Source: Bathymodiolus brooksi
Lineage: Eukaryota > Mollusca > Bivalvia > Mytilida > Modiolidae
Assembly: GCA_963680875.1 (NCBI GenBank)
Contig: OY804584.1
Location: 96,244,031 to 96,308,030, forward strand
Direction: 5' to 3'
DNA: 64,000 nucleotides
The translations under genes and the position numbers were made by a program. A model generated the notes under the pieces. It ran no database searches. It was not told the DNA's origin and saw only the letters and a list, made by a program, of their open reading frames with translations. Positions 1-13,665 of the stretch are shown in pieces. Within the stretch, counting starts at the first letter, position 1; every line of letters begins with the position of its first letter.

Positions 1-49
1 GGGCAAAAAAAGCACTCTTGCATCTAAGCATACATTGTCCCTACTGTTG

Positions 50-171
50 CAGGGGCGGATCCAGGGGGCGCGCGCCCCCCTAAAATTGGAGAAAAAAAAA
101 AGATTTTTTGGCGTAAAATCGCAATCTTTTTAAGTGTGCCCCCCTAACTTGAAATCCTGGATCCGCCCCTG
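50..171. mobile_element. Short foldback MITE, hAT-like ends
   Basis: Terminal inverted repeats CAGGGGCGGATCCAGG and CCTGGATCCGCCCCTG bound a 122-bp A-rich centre without coding capacity. The CAG-type end resembles hAT inverted repeats, but the flanks only loosely match: TACTGTTG/TATTGTAC as 8 bp, or TGTTG/TATTG as 5 bp. A longer element with the same ends lies at 52,753-53,618 and a one-ended fragment at 49,698-49,790, so this is a multicopy family here. Confidence 0.7.
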
Positions 172-204
172 TATTGTACTGTCCATGTATATGTTGTCAT
201 TCAT

Positions 205-480
205 TTTTTTGATAAAATGTGGTCTTCATTGAGTGGAAGCGAATCTGTGCAGGCTTTTTTATCGTTTGTTTATATATGTATATTGCCGTTGGAGATCCAG
301 TTATCAAGAAGGGAGGATTGGAATCCCAGTCACAGATTTAAACCCGCCACATGTTTGTGCCTATACCAAGCCAGGACCTGGATTTCCAACGTCATATCAT
401 GGTGTTTGCTGTGTTCAGTGTGTTCAATTTAACTGAGAGGTGATTGTTCGTTTTGTTGGTATTGATATTTAAACTTTCTT
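205..480 (+). repeat. Dispersed repeat family C, degenerate copy
   Basis: It contains the family signature 'tttgtgcct..cc.aagccaggacctgga' followed by 'gagaggtgattgttc' and a T-rich end. Other copies lie at 23,023-23,345, 38,500-38,600 and 63,505-63,655. Two overlapping small ORFs here are not conserved between copies and are not called as genes. Confidence 0.6.
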
Positions 481-594
481 TTCACAATTAAAATATAAAT
501 AATATTGTTCTGTAATGTGCATGAATTAAAAAAAAAACAAGGTAAACAAATGGAATCCGGCTCTATAAATGGTTGATTAATTGCTGTTTAGGTA

Positions 595-885
595 CATTTC
601 GATGACTTAATGATGATATCCTCTTTGTACTAGACCAACACGCTTACTTGGACTTTTATAGTGTTGGCACACCAAAACTACAGTCTGCGGGTGGACATGT
701 CGCTCCATTCGGACATATTATTCTGATTTCGAGCCAACCAGCCTTTGCTCTTACTCCTTATTGATGCATGCTTAGAGAAGAGGCAACAAACACCAATTTT
801 ATAGTCATTTGGATTGATCTGACCGGGGCTCGAACTCCCAATCAACCCCACTTGAGGCGAGCACGTTAACCTCTATGAATGTAAA
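595..885 (-). mobile_element. SINE family A copy, reverse orientation
   Basis: Similar over its length to the complete copy at 55,922-56,270: 'tttgtactagaccaacacgc', then 'ttctgatttcgagccaacca', then the tRNA-like head with the reverse complement of a B box (GGGCTCGAACTCCC). The head is at the high-coordinate end, so the element is inserted on the minus strand. Diverged; no clear target duplication. Confidence 0.75.
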
Positions 886-1089
886 CAGTATAATATCATG
901 GTTAGTTATACTGAATCTCAATGGATCAGTCTTAAATATTCAGAATGTTTTTTAATTGCATTATTTTTGTATAAACAACTCACTATATATGGACATATAG
1001 TAACAAGACAGGTATCACATGTAGAGCAGGAACTGCTTATCCTTCCGGTTTTTAGTGGGTTTCATTTTCTTAATCTTTAGTTTTCTGTG

Positions 1090-1200
1090 TAATGTTTTGT
1101 GGATCATTGTTTGTCCTTTTGTCCTTTTTCTGTTGGCCATTGTAATGTCTGTCCTTCAATTTACGGTTTCTAAGTATCCCTTTTGGTATCTTCAAACATT
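1090..1200 (+). repeat. Repeat family C fragment
   Basis: Matches 'ttggccattgta.tgtctgtc' and 'ccttttggtatctacaaac', also seen at 23,040-23,105 and 35,573-35,597. It abuts a SINE B copy. Confidence 0.55.
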
Positions 1201-1214
1201 TCTTAGGTAAATAA

Positions 1215-1480
1215 GGAGCCGTCATGGTCGTGTTGTATTGTAGCTGGATTTACTATCTGTGCAATCAGTGACAGTGCTTATCATCACTTAAGTTGTGAGT
1301 TCGAATCCCGCTCATGGCGGGGTGTATTTGATACAACATTATGTGATCAAGTTTGCTAAAGACTTGCAACAGGTCGGTGGTTTTCTCCGGGTACTCCGGT
1401 TTCCTCCATCAATAAAACTGTCTGCCACAATATAACTGAAATATTGTTGAAAGTGGCATTCAACACAATAACCTTAACCC
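1215..1480 (+). mobile_element. SINE family B, nearly complete
   Basis: A tRNA-like head starts at GAGCCGTCATGG and has a B box (GAGTTCGAATCCC near 1,299). The conserved body reads 'gacttgcaacaggtcggtgg' and 'ccggtttcctccatcaataa', and the tail reads 'actgaaatattgttgaaagt'. Flanks TTAGGTAAATAA (1,203-1,214) and TTAAGCAAATAA (1,481-1,492) match at 10 of 12 positions and are a likely decayed target-site duplication. Other copies: 22,305-22,560, 35,305-35,535, 41,895-42,050 and 50,690-50,925. Confidence 0.8.
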
Positions 1481-1794
1481 TTAAGCAAATAAATACATGT
1501 TAATGCATTTCAATTGAAATTATAATACAGCAATATAGAAAACAAATATGTTTTATATAAAATGTTGTTTACAGCATTGGGAACATTAGGTGACATATAA
1601 AGCAAGTTAACTTTTACAATCAAATATTAATACAATATAAAAGTCTTTATCATATATCAAAACTGAGGAAAAACTTTGCGTTAAAAACTAGAGATAAAAA
1701 CCTATGAGGAGAAAATCTCTAGAAAAGCATTAGTTTCCATAATTCAATTACACATATACCCATAATAAGTAACCATGGATATCAAAAACCAGTG
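1481..1794. other. AT-rich spacer
   Basis: No exon, RNA gene or recognisable repeat seen. AT-rich single-copy-looking sequence between SINE B and a degenerate family D repeat. Confidence 0.5.
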
Positions 1795-2115
1795 GTTCAC
1801 AGTATCCAATAATCATGCAATCGCTCGCCTGGTTTTCATTTTCAGACTTCAAAATTTGACACAAAGAGTCGAAACATATAAATCCAAAGAAGTTAAAACT
1901 CAAATTCTTTCTAATTTCTCCGTTTGGTATAATTTGAATCAATATTTTCTGAGGAGAAGAATTCGGTATGATTTAAAAAAATCAAAATAAGCCTAATTTG
2001 TACAATCCGTATATTAAATGGGCGTTCACCCAATGGAAAATCTGGAATATGTGTGTAACAAATTTGAGCTCATTGTGACTTAAAATGCGGTAGTGATGGA
2101 TAATTGAAAGAAGTA
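1795..2115 (+). repeat. Repeat family D, old degenerate copy
   Basis: 'atcgctcgcctggttttcat' and later 'aatttgagctcattgtgact' correspond to 'attgctcacctggttttcaa' and 'aatttgagctcattttgact' in the tandem copies at 56.75-57.7 kb. Small ORFs on both strands here are accidental. Confidence 0.5.
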
Positions 2116-5100
2116 AAGACAGACAACAGATGACAAATGATTGCAAAATTGAAATTGTTACTAGATTTGACACATTATTTCTCCATAGAAGTTTAATTGT
2201 TATACAAAATCATAGAATACAAACAAAAACGTGTTCTTAAAATATCTAGCAACACAAACAATTGAGAGCAAAAAATTACCCTTTTATTCTATTGCACAAA
2301 ATACTGGTAGACACCTTATGTTTAAAACTGTGAGAGGGGCCACTAACATAAACTGCTGATGGACACCTTATGCTTAAAACTGTGAGAGGGGATGTTAACA
2401 TAATCTACTGATTGTCATGTTATGCTTAAAACTGTGAGAAGAGGAAACCTTACGATTAAAATGAAGAAAAGGGCAGTTAACATTAACTACTGATGGACAC
2501 TTTATGATTAAAACTTTGAGAGGGGCTGTCAACATTAACCATTGGTGGATACCTTATGCATAAAACTGTGAAAGGGGCTGTTTACATAAACTATTGATGG
2601 ACACCTTATGCTTAAAGCTGTGAGAGGGCCTTTTAACATAATCTATTGATTGTCACCTTATGCTTAAAACTGTGAGAGGGGCTGATAACATAAAGTACTG
2701 ATGGACACCTTTTGTTTAAAACTGTGAGAGGGGCTGTTAACATAATCTACTGATGGTCACCTTATGTTTAAAACTGTCAGAGGAACTGTTAACATAAACT
2801 ACTGATGTACACCTTATGCTAAAAATTTGAAAAGGGCTGTTAACATAAACTAATGATGGACACCTTATGTTTAAAGCTGTGAGAGGAGCTGTTAACATAA
2901 ACTACTCAAGGATACCTATGCTTAAAACCTTGAGAGAAGGGCAGTTAACATAAACTACTGATGGACACCTTATGCTTAAAACTGTGAGAGTGGCTGCGAA
3001 CATGAACTACTGATGGACACCTTATGCTTAAAGATGCGAAAGGGGCTGTTCACATAAACTACTGATGTACACCTTATGCTTACAACTGTGAGAGGGACTG
3101 TTAATATAAACTACAGAAGGAAACCTTCTGCTTAAAACGAAGAAAAGGCTTGTTAACATAAACTACTGAAGGAAACCTTACGATTAAAATGAAGAAAAGG
3201 GCAGTTAACATAATCTACTGATTGTCATGTTATGCTTAAAACTGTGAGAAGAGCTGCTAACATAAACTACTGATGTACACCTTATATTTAAACTGTGAAA
3301 GGGGCTGTTAACATAATCTACTGATGAACACTTTATGCTTAAAATGAAGAAAAGGACTGTTAACATAAACTACTGATGGACACCTTATTTTTAAAACTGT
3401 GAGAGGGGCTGTTAACTTAAACTACTGATGGACACCTTATGTTTAAAACTGTGAGAGGAGCTGTTAGCATAAACTACTGATGGATACCTTATGTTTAAAA
3501 CTGTGAGAGGGGCTGTTAACATAAACTACTGATAGACACCTTATGTTTAAAACTGTGAGAGGAGCTGTTAGCATGAACTACTGATGGATACCTTATGCTT
3601 AAAACTGTGACAGAGCTGTTAATATAAACTACTGATGAACACCTTATGTGTAAAACTGTGAAAGGGGCTGCTAACATAAACTACTGATGGACACATTATG
3701 CTCAACACTTTGAGAGGGGCGGTTCATATAAACTACTGATCTACACCGTATGCATAAAACTGTGAGATTGGCTGTTAACATAAACTACTGATGGACACCT
3801 TATGGCTACAACTGTGAAAGGAGCAATTCCCATCAACTAAAGTTGTGAGAGAGGCTATTAACATAACCTACTGAAGGAAACCTTCTGCTTAAAACGAAGA
3901 AAAGGCTTGCTAACATAAACTACTGAAGGAAACCTTACAATTAAAATGAAGAAAAGGGCAGTTAACATTAACTACTGATGGACACCTTATGCTTAAAACT
4001 GTGAGAGTGGCTGCGAACATAAACTATTGATGGACACCTTATGCTTAAAGCTGTGAAAGGGGCTGTTCACATAAACTACTGATGTACACCGTATGCTTAA
4101 AACCTTGAGAGGGGCTGTTAACATAAACTACTGAAGTAAACCTTCTGCTTAAAACGAGGAAAAGGCTTGTTAACATAAACTACTGAAGGAAACCTTACGA
4201 TTAAAATGAAGAAAAGGTAAGTTAACATAAACTACTGATGGACACCTTATGCTTAAAACTGTGAGAGTGGCTGCGAACATAAACTACTGATGGACACCCT
4301 ATGCTTAAAGCTGTGAAAGGGGCTGTTAACATAAACTACTGAAGGAAACCTTCTGCTTAAAACGAAGAAAAGGCTTGTTAACATAAACTACTGAAGGAAA
4401 CCTTACAATTAAAATGAAGAAAAGGGCAGTTAACATAAACTACTGATGGACACCTTATGCTTAAAACTGTGAGAGGGACTGTTAACATAAACTACTGATG
4501 GACACCTTATGTTTAAAGATGTGAAAGGAGCTGCTAACATAAAGTACTGATGGACACCTTATGCTTAAAACTGTGCGAGGGGCTGTTAACATAAACTACT
4601 GATGGAAACCTTATGCTTAAAACTGTGCGAGGAGCTATTAACATAAACTACTGAAGGATACCTTATGTTTAAAGCTGTGAGGAGCTATTAACATAAACTA
4701 CTGATGGAAACCTTATGCTTAAAACTGTGCGAGGAGCTGTTAACATAAACTACTCAATGATACCTTATGCTTAAAACTTTGAGATGGGATGTTAACATAA
4801 ACTACTGATGGACACATTATGCTCAACACTTTGAGAGGGGCGGTTCATATAAACTACTGATCTACACCATATGCATAAAACTGTGAGATTGGCTGTTAAC
4901 ATAAACTACTGATGGACACCTTATGGCTAAAACTGTGAAAGGAGCGATTCCCATCAACTAAAGCTGTGAGAGAGGCTATTAATATAAACTAGTGATGGAC
5001 ACTTTATGATTAAAACTTTGAGAGGGGCTGTCAACATTAACCATTGGTGGATACCTTATGCATAAAACTGTGAAAGGGGCTGTTTACATAAACTATTGAT

Positions 5101-5880
5101 GGACACCTTATGCTTAAAGCTGTGAGAGGGCCTTTTAACATAATCTATTGATTGTCACCTTATGCTTAAAACTGTGAGAGGGGCTGATAACATAAAGTAC
5201 TGATGGACACCTTTTGTTTAAAACTGTGAGAGTGGCTGTTAACATAATCTACTGATGGTAACCTTATGTTTAAAACTGTCAGAGGAACTGTTAACATAAA
5301 CTACTGATGTACACCTTATGCTAAAAATTTGAAAAGGGCTGTTAACATAAACTAATGATGGACACCTTATGAATAAAATGAAGAAACGGGCAGTTAACGT
5401 AAACTACTGATGGACACATTATGTTTAAAGCTGTGAGAGGAGCTGTTAACATAAACTACTCAAGGATACCTATGCTTAAAACCTTGAGAGAAGGGCAGTT
5501 AACATAAACTACTGATTGACACCTTATGCTTAAAACTGTGAGAGTGGCTGCGAACATGAACTACTGATGGACACCGTATGCTTAAAGCTGCGAAAGGGGC
5601 TGTTCACATAAACTACTGATGTACACCTTATGCTTACAACTGTGAGAGGGACTGTTAACATAAACTACAGAAGGAAACCTTCTGCTTAAAACGAAGAAAA
5701 GGCTTGTTAACATAAACTACTGAAGGAAACCTTACGATTAAAATGAAGAAAAGGGCAGTTAACATAAACTACTGATAGACACCTTATGCTTAAAACTGTG
5801 AGAGGGGCTGCGAACATAAACTACTGATGGACACCTTATGCTTAAAGCTGTGAAAGGGGCTGTTCACATAAACTACTGAA

Positions 5881-8420
5881 GGATACCTTATTTTTAAAGC
5901 TGTGAGAGGAGCTATTAACATAAACTACCGATGGAAACCTTATGCTTAAAACTGTGCGAGGAGTTGTTAACATAAACTACTCAAGGATACCTTATGCTTA
6001 AAACTTAGAGAGTGGCTGTTAACATAAACTACTGATGTACACCTTATCTTTAAAACTGTAAGAGTGGCTGCGAACATAAACTACTGATGGACACCTTATG
6101 CTTAAAGCTGTGAAAGGGGCTGTTCACATAAACTACTGATGTACACCTTATGTTTAAAACTGTGCGAGGAGTTGTTAACATAAACTACTCAAGGATACCT
6201 TATGCTTAAAACTTTGTGAGTGGCTGTTAACATAAACTCCTGATGGACACCTTATGCTTAAAGCTGTGAAAAGGGCTGTTAACATAAACTACTGAAGGAA
6301 ACCTTATGCTTAAACGAAGAAAAGGCCTGTTAACATAAACTACTGGTGGACACCTTATTATTAAAACTGTGAGAGGGGCTGTTAACATAATCTACTGGTG
6401 GACACCTTATTTTTAAAACTGTGAGAGGGGCTGTTAACATAAACTACTGATGGACACCTAATGTTTAAAACTTTGAGAGGGACTGTTAACATAAACTACT
6501 GATGGACACCTTATGCTTAAAGATGTGAGAGAAGCTGTTAACATAAATTACTGATGGAAACATTATGCTTAAAACTGTAAAATGGGCTGTTAACATAAAC
6601 TACTGAAGGATACCTTATGCTTAAAACGAAGAAAAGGCCTGTTAACATAAATTACTGGTGGACACCTTATTTTTAAAACTGTGAGAGGGGCTGTTAACAT
6701 AAACTACTGATGGACACCTAATGATTAAAACTGTGAGAGGGACTGTTAACATAAACTACTGATGGACACCTTATGCTTAAAGATGTGAGAGAAGCTGTTA
6801 ACATAAATTACTGATGGAAACATTATGCTTAAAACTGTAAAAAGGGCTGTTAACATAAACTACTGAAGGATACCTTATGCTTAAAACTGTGAGAGGGGCT
6901 GTTAACATAAACTACTGATGTACACCTTATGCTTAAAACTGTGAAAGGGGCTGTTAACATAAACTACTGAAGGCCACCTTATGTTTAAAACTGTGAGAGG
7001 GGCTGTTAACATAAACTACTGATGGACACCTTAGGTTTAAAACTGTGAGAGGGGTTGCTAACATAAACTACTGATGGACATCTTAGGTTTAAAACTGTGA
7101 GAGGGGCTGCTAACATACACTACTGATGGACACCTTATGCTAAAAACTGTGAGAGGGGCCACAAAACCACTGATGGACACATTATGTTTAAAACTGTGAG
7201 AGGGGCTGTTAACATAAACTACTGATGGACACCATATCTTTAAAACAGTGAGAAGAGCTGTTAACATAAACTACTGATGGGAACATTATGCTTAAAACTT
7301 TGAAAGGGGCTGTCAACATAAACTACTGATGTACACCTTATGTTTAAAACTGTGCGAGGAGTTGTTAACATAAACTACTCAAGGATACCTTATGCTTAAA
7401 CCTTTGAGAGTGGCTGTTAACATAAACTACTGAAGGACACCTTATGTTTAAAACTGTAAGAGTGGCTGCGAACACAAACTACTGATGGACACCTTATGCT
7501 TAAAGCTGTCAAAAGGGCTGTTAACATAAACTACTGGTGGACACCTTATTTTTAAAACTGTGAGAGGGGCTGTTAACATAAACTACTGATGGACACCTAA
7601 TGTTTAAAACTGTGAGAGGGACTGTTAACATAAACTACTGATGGACACCTTATGCTTAAAGATGTGAGAGAAGCTGTTAACATAAATTACTGATGGAAAC
7701 ATTATGCTTAAAACTGTAAAAAGGGCTGTTAACATAAACTACTGAAGGATACCTTATGCTTAAAACTGTGAGAGGGGCTGTTAACATAAACTACTGATGT
7801 ACACCTTATGTTTAAAACTGTGAAAGGGGCTGTTAACATAAACTACTGAAGGCCACCTTATGTTTAAAACTGTGAGAGGGGCTGTTAACATAAACTACTG
7901 ATGAACACATTCTGATTAAATCTGTGTGAGGAGCTGTTAAAATAAACTACTGATGGACATCTTAGGTTTAAAACTGTGAGAGAGGCTGTTAACATAAACT
8001 ACTGATGGATACCTTAGGTTTAAAACTGTGAGAGGGGTTGCTAACATAAGCTACTGATGGACATCTTAGGTTTAAAACTGTGAGAGGGGCTGCTAACATA
8101 AACTACTGATGGACACCTTATGCTTAAAACTTTGAGAGGGGCTGTCAACATAAACTACTGATGGACACATTATGTTTAAAACCGTGAGAGTGGCTGCTAA
8201 CATAAACTACTAATGGACACCTTATGCTTAAAACTGGGAAAGAGGATGTTCACATAAACTACTGAAGGACACATTGTGTTTAAAACTGTGAGAGGGACTG
8301 TTAACATAAACTACTGATGGACACCCTATGCTTAAAGATGTGAGAGGAGCTGTTAATATAAACTACTGATGGACACCATGTTTAAAACTGTGAGAGGAAC
8401 TGTTACCATAAACAACTGAT
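5881..8420. repeat. Higher-order repeat copy A (52-bp array)
   Basis: Near-identical to 8,421-11,064 at an offset of 2,540 bp for its first part and 2,644 bp after about 7,050. The 104-bp shift equals exactly two 52-bp monomers missing from this copy, including the one with 'aacacattctgattaaatctg'. Confidence 0.85.
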
Positions 8421-11064
8421 GGACACCTTATGTTTAAAGCTGTGAGAGGAGCTATTAACATAAACTACTGATGGAAACCTTATGCTTAAAACTGTGCGAG
8501 GAGTTGTTAACATAAACTACTCAAGGATACCTTATGCTTAAAACTTAGAGAGTGGCTGTTAACATAAACTACTGATGTACACCTTATCTTTAAAACTGTA
8601 AGAGTGGCTGCGAACATAAACTACTGATGGACACCTTATGCTTAAAGCTGTGAAAGGGGCTGTTCACATAAACTACTGATGTACACCTTATGTTTAAAAC
8701 TGTGCGAGCAGTTGTTAACATAAACTACTCAAGGATACCTTATGCGTAAAACTTTGTGAGTGGCTGTTAACATAAACTCCTGATGGACACCTTATGCTTA
8801 AAGCTGTGAAAAGGGCTGTTAACATAAACTACTGAAGGAAACCTTATGCTTAAACGAAGAAAAGGCCTGTTAACATAAACTACTGGTGGACACCTTATTT
8901 TTAAAACTGTGAGAGGGGCTGTTAACATAAACTACTGGTGGACACCTTATTTTTAAAACTGTGAGAGGGGCTGTTAACATAAACTACTGATGGACACCTA
9001 ATGTTTAAAACTTTGAGAGGGACTGTTAACATAAACTACTGATGGACACCTTATGCTTAAAGATGTGAGAGAAGCTGTTAACATAAATTACTGATGGAAA
9101 CATTATGCTTAAAACTGTAAAATGGGCTGTTAACATAAACTACTGAAGGATACCTTATGCTTAAAACGAAGAAAAGGCCTGTTAACATAAATTACTGGTG
9201 GACACCTTATTTTTAAAACTGTGAGAGGGGCTGTTAACATAAACTACTGATGGACACCTAATGTTTAAAACTGTGAGAGGGACTGTTAACATAAACTACT
9301 GATGGACACCTTATGCTTAAAGATGTGAGAGAAGCTGTTAACATAAATTACTGATGGAAACATTATGCTTAAAACTGTAAAAAGGGCTGTTAACATAAAC
9401 TACTGAAGGATACCTTATGCTTAAAACTGTGAGAGGGGCTGTTAACATAAACTACTGATGTACACCTTATGCTTAAAACTGTGAAAGGGGCTGTTAACAT
9501 AAACTACTGAAGGCCACCTTATGTTTAAAACTGTGAGAGGGGCTGTTAACATAAACTACTGATGAACACATTCTGATTAAATCTGTGTGAGGAGCTGTTA
9601 AAATAAACTACTGATGGACATCTTAGGTTTAAAACTGTGAGAGAGGCTGTTAACATAAACTACTGATGGACACCTTAGGTTTAAAACTGTGAGAGGGGTT
9701 GCTAACATAAACTACTGATGGACATCTTAGGTTTAAAACTGTGAGAGGGGCTGCTAACATACACTACTGATGGACACCTTATGCTAAAAACTGTGAGAGG
9801 GGCCACAAAACCACTGATGGACACATTATGTTTAAAACTGTGAGAGGGGCTGTTAACATAAACTACTGATGGACACCATATCTTTAAAACAGTGAGAAGA
9901 GCTGTTAACATAAACTACTGATGGGAACATTATGCTTAAAACTTTGAGAGGGGCTGTCAACATAAACTACTGATGTACACCTTATGTTTAAAACTGTGCG
10001 AGGAGTTGTTAACATAAACTACTCAAGGATACCTTATGCTTAAACCTTTGAGAGTGGCTGTTAACATAAACTACTGAAGGACACCTTATGTTTAAAACTG
10101 TAAGAGTGGCTGCGAACACAAACTACTGATGGACACCTTATGCTTAAAGCTGTCAAAAGGGCTGTTAACATAAACTACTGGTGGACACCTTATTTTTAAA
10201 ACTGTGAGAGGGGCTGTTAACATAAACTACTGATGGACACCTAATGTTTAAAACTGTGAGAGGGACTGTTAACATAAACTACTGATGGACACCTTATGCT
10301 TAAAGATGTGAGAGAAGCTGTTAACATAAATTACTGATGGAAACATTATGCTTAAAACTGTAAAAAGGGCTGTTAACATAAACTACTGAAGGATACCTTA
10401 TGCTTAAAACTGTGAGAGGGGCTGTTAACATAAACTACTGATGTACACCTTATGTTTAAAACTGTGAAAGGGGCTGTTAACATAAACTACTGAAGGCCAC
10501 CTTATGTTTAAAACTGTGAGAGGGGCTGTTAACATAAACTACTGATGAACACATTCTGATTAAATCTGTGTGAGGAGCTGTTAAAATAAACTACTGATGG
10601 ACATCTTAGGTTTAAAACTGTGAGAGAGGCTGTTAACATAAACTACTGATGGATACCTTAGGTTTAAAACTGTGAGAGGGGTTGCTAACATAAGCTACTG
10701 ATGGACATCTTAGGTTTAAAACTGTGAGAGGGGCTGCTAACATAAACTACTGATGGACACCTTATGCTTAAAACTTTGAGAGGGGCTGTCAACATAAACT
10801 ACTGATGGACACATTATGTTTAAAACCGTGAGAGTGGCTGCTAACATAAACTACTAATGGACACCTTATGCTTAAAACTGGGAAAGAGGATGTTCACATA
10901 AACTACTGAAGGACACATTGTGTTTAAAACTGTGAGAGGGACTGTTAACATAAACTACTGATGGACACCCTATGCTTAAAGATGTGAGAGGAGCTGTTAA
11001 TATAAACTACTGATGGACACCATGTTTAAAACTGTGAGAGGAACTGTTACCATAAACAACTGAT
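8421..11064. repeat. Higher-order repeat copy B (52-bp array)
   Basis: Full-length 2,644-bp copy, about 51 monomers. The marker 'aggagctattaacataaact' at about 8,446 recurs at about 11,090 and the ORF-bearing block at 9,702 recurs at 12,346, both offset 2,644. Confidence 0.9.
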
Positions 11065-13665
11065 GGACACCTTATGTTTAAAGCTGTGAGAGGAGCTATT
11101 AACATAAACTACTGATGGAAACCTTATGCTTAAAACTGTGCGAGGAGTTGTTAACATAAACTACTCAAGGATACCTTATGCTTAAAACTTAGAGAGTGGC
11201 TGTTAACATAAACTACTGATGTACACCTTATCTTTAAAACTGTAAGAGTGGCTGCGAACATAAACTACTGATGGACACCTTATGCTTAAAGCTGTGAAAG
11301 GGGCTGTTCACATAAACTACTGATGTACACCTTATGTTTAAAACTGTGCGAGCAGTTATTAACATAAACTACTCAAGGATACCTTATGCTTAAAACTTTG
11401 TGAGTGGCTGTAAACATAAACTCCTGATGGACACCTTATGCTTAAAGCTGTGAAAAGGGCTGTTAACATAAACTACTGAAGGAAACCTTATGCTTAAACG
11501 AAGAAAAGGCCTGTTAACATAAACTACTGGTGGACACCTTATTTTTAAAACTGTGAGAGGGGCTGTTAACATAAACTACTGGTGGACACCTTATTTTTAA
11601 AACTGTGAGAGGGGCTGTTAACATAAACTACTGATGGACACCTAATGTTTAAAACTTTGAGAGGGACTGTTAACATAAACTACTGATGGACACCTTATGC
11701 TTAAAGATGTGAGAGAAGCTGTTAACATAAATTACTGATGGAAACATTATGCTTAAAACTGTAAAATGGGCTGTTAACATAAACTACTGAAGGATACCTT
11801 ATGCTTAAAACGAAGAAAAGGCCTGTTAACATAAATTACTGGTGGACACCTTATTTTTAAAACTGTGAGAGGGGCTGTTAACATAAACTACTGATGGACA
11901 CCTAATGTTTAAAACTGTGAGAGGGACTGTTAACATAAACTACTGATGGACACCTTATGCTTAAAGATGTGAGAGAAGCTGTTAACATAAATTACTGATG
12001 GAAACATTATGCTTAAAACTGTAAAAAGGGCTGTTAACATAAACTACTGAAGGATACCTTATGCTTAAAACTGTGAGAGGGGCTGTTAACATAAACTACT
12101 GATGTACACCTTATGCTTAAAACTGTGAAAGGGGCTGTTAACATAAACTACTGAAGGCCACCTTATGTTTAAAACTGTGAGAGGGGCTGTTAACATAAAC
12201 TACTGATGAACACATTCTGATTAAATCTGTGTGAGGAGCTGTTAAAATAAACTACTGATGGACATCTTAGGTTTAAAACTGTGAGAGAGGCTGTTAACAT
12301 AAACTACTGATGGACACCTTAGGTTTAAAACTGTGAGAGGGGTTGCTAACATAAACTACTGATGGACATCTTAGGTTTAAAACTGTGAGAGGGGCTGCTA
12401 ACATAAACTACTGATGGACACCTTATGCTAAAAACTGTGAGAGGGGCCACAAAACCACTGATGGACACATTATGTTTAAAACTGTGAGAGGGGCTGTTAA
12501 CATAAACTACTGATGGACACCATATCTTTAAAACAGTGAGAAGAGCTGTTAACATAAACTACTGATGGGAACATTATGCTTAAAACTTTGAGAGGGGCTG
12601 TCAACATAAACTACTGATGTACACCTTATGTTTAAAACTGTGCGAGGAGTTGTTAACATAAACTACTCAAGGATACCTTATGCTTAAACCTTTGAGAGTG
12701 GCTGTTAACATAAACTACTGAAGGACACCTTATGTTTAAAACTGTAAGAGTGGCTGCGAACATAAACTACTGATGGACACCTTATGCTTAAAGCTGTCAA
12801 AAGGGCTGTTAACATAAACTACTGGTGGACACCTTATTTTTAAAACTGTGAGATGGGCTGTTAACATAAACTACTGATGGACACCTAATGTTTAACACTG
12901 TGAGAGGGACTGTTAACATAAACTACTGATGGACACCTTATGCTTAAAGATGTGAGAGAAGCTGTTAACATAAATTACTGATGGAAACATTATGCTTAAA
13001 ACTGTAAAAAGGGTTGTTAACATAAACTACTGAAGGATACCTTATGCTTAAAACTGTGAGAGGGGCTGTTAACATAAACTACTGATGTACACCTTATGTT
13101 TAAAACTGTGAAAGGGGCTGTTAACATAAACTACTGAAGGCCACCTTATGTTTAAAACTGTGAGAGGGGCTGTTAACATAAACTACTGATGAACACATTC
13201 TGATTAAATCTGTGTGAGGAGCTGTTAAAATAAACTACTGATGGACATCTTAGGTTTAAAACTGTGAGAGGGGTTGCTAACATAAGCTACTGATGGACAT
13301 CTTAGGTTTAAAACTGTGAGAGGGGCTGCTAACATAAACTACTGATGGACACCTTATGCTTAAAACTTTGAGAGGGGCTGTCAACATAAACTACTGATGG
13401 ACACATTATGTTTAAAACCGTGAGAGTGGCTGCTAACATAAACTACTAATGGACACCTTATGCTTAAAACTGGGAAAGGGGATGTTCACATAAACTACTG
13501 AAGGACACATTGTGTTTAAAACTGTGAGAGGGACTGTTAACATAAACTACTGATGGACACCCTATGCTTAAAGATGTGAGAGGAGCTGTTAATATAAACT
13601 ACTGATGGACACCATGTTTAAAACTGTGAGAGGAACTGCTACCATAAACAACTGATGGACACCTT
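11065..13665. repeat. Higher-order repeat copy C (52-bp array)
   Basis: Matches copy B at offset 2,644 until about 13,240. It then lacks one 52-bp monomer, so the offset becomes 2,592, and diverges after about 13,665 into monomers not shared with the other copies. Confidence 0.85.

Noticed and set aside
7058..12555. Identical 69-codon minus-strand ORFs at 7,058, 9,702 and 12,346
   Set aside because: They are the same higher-order DNA block repeated at 2,644 bp; 52 is not a multiple of three and the frames close within a few monomers.
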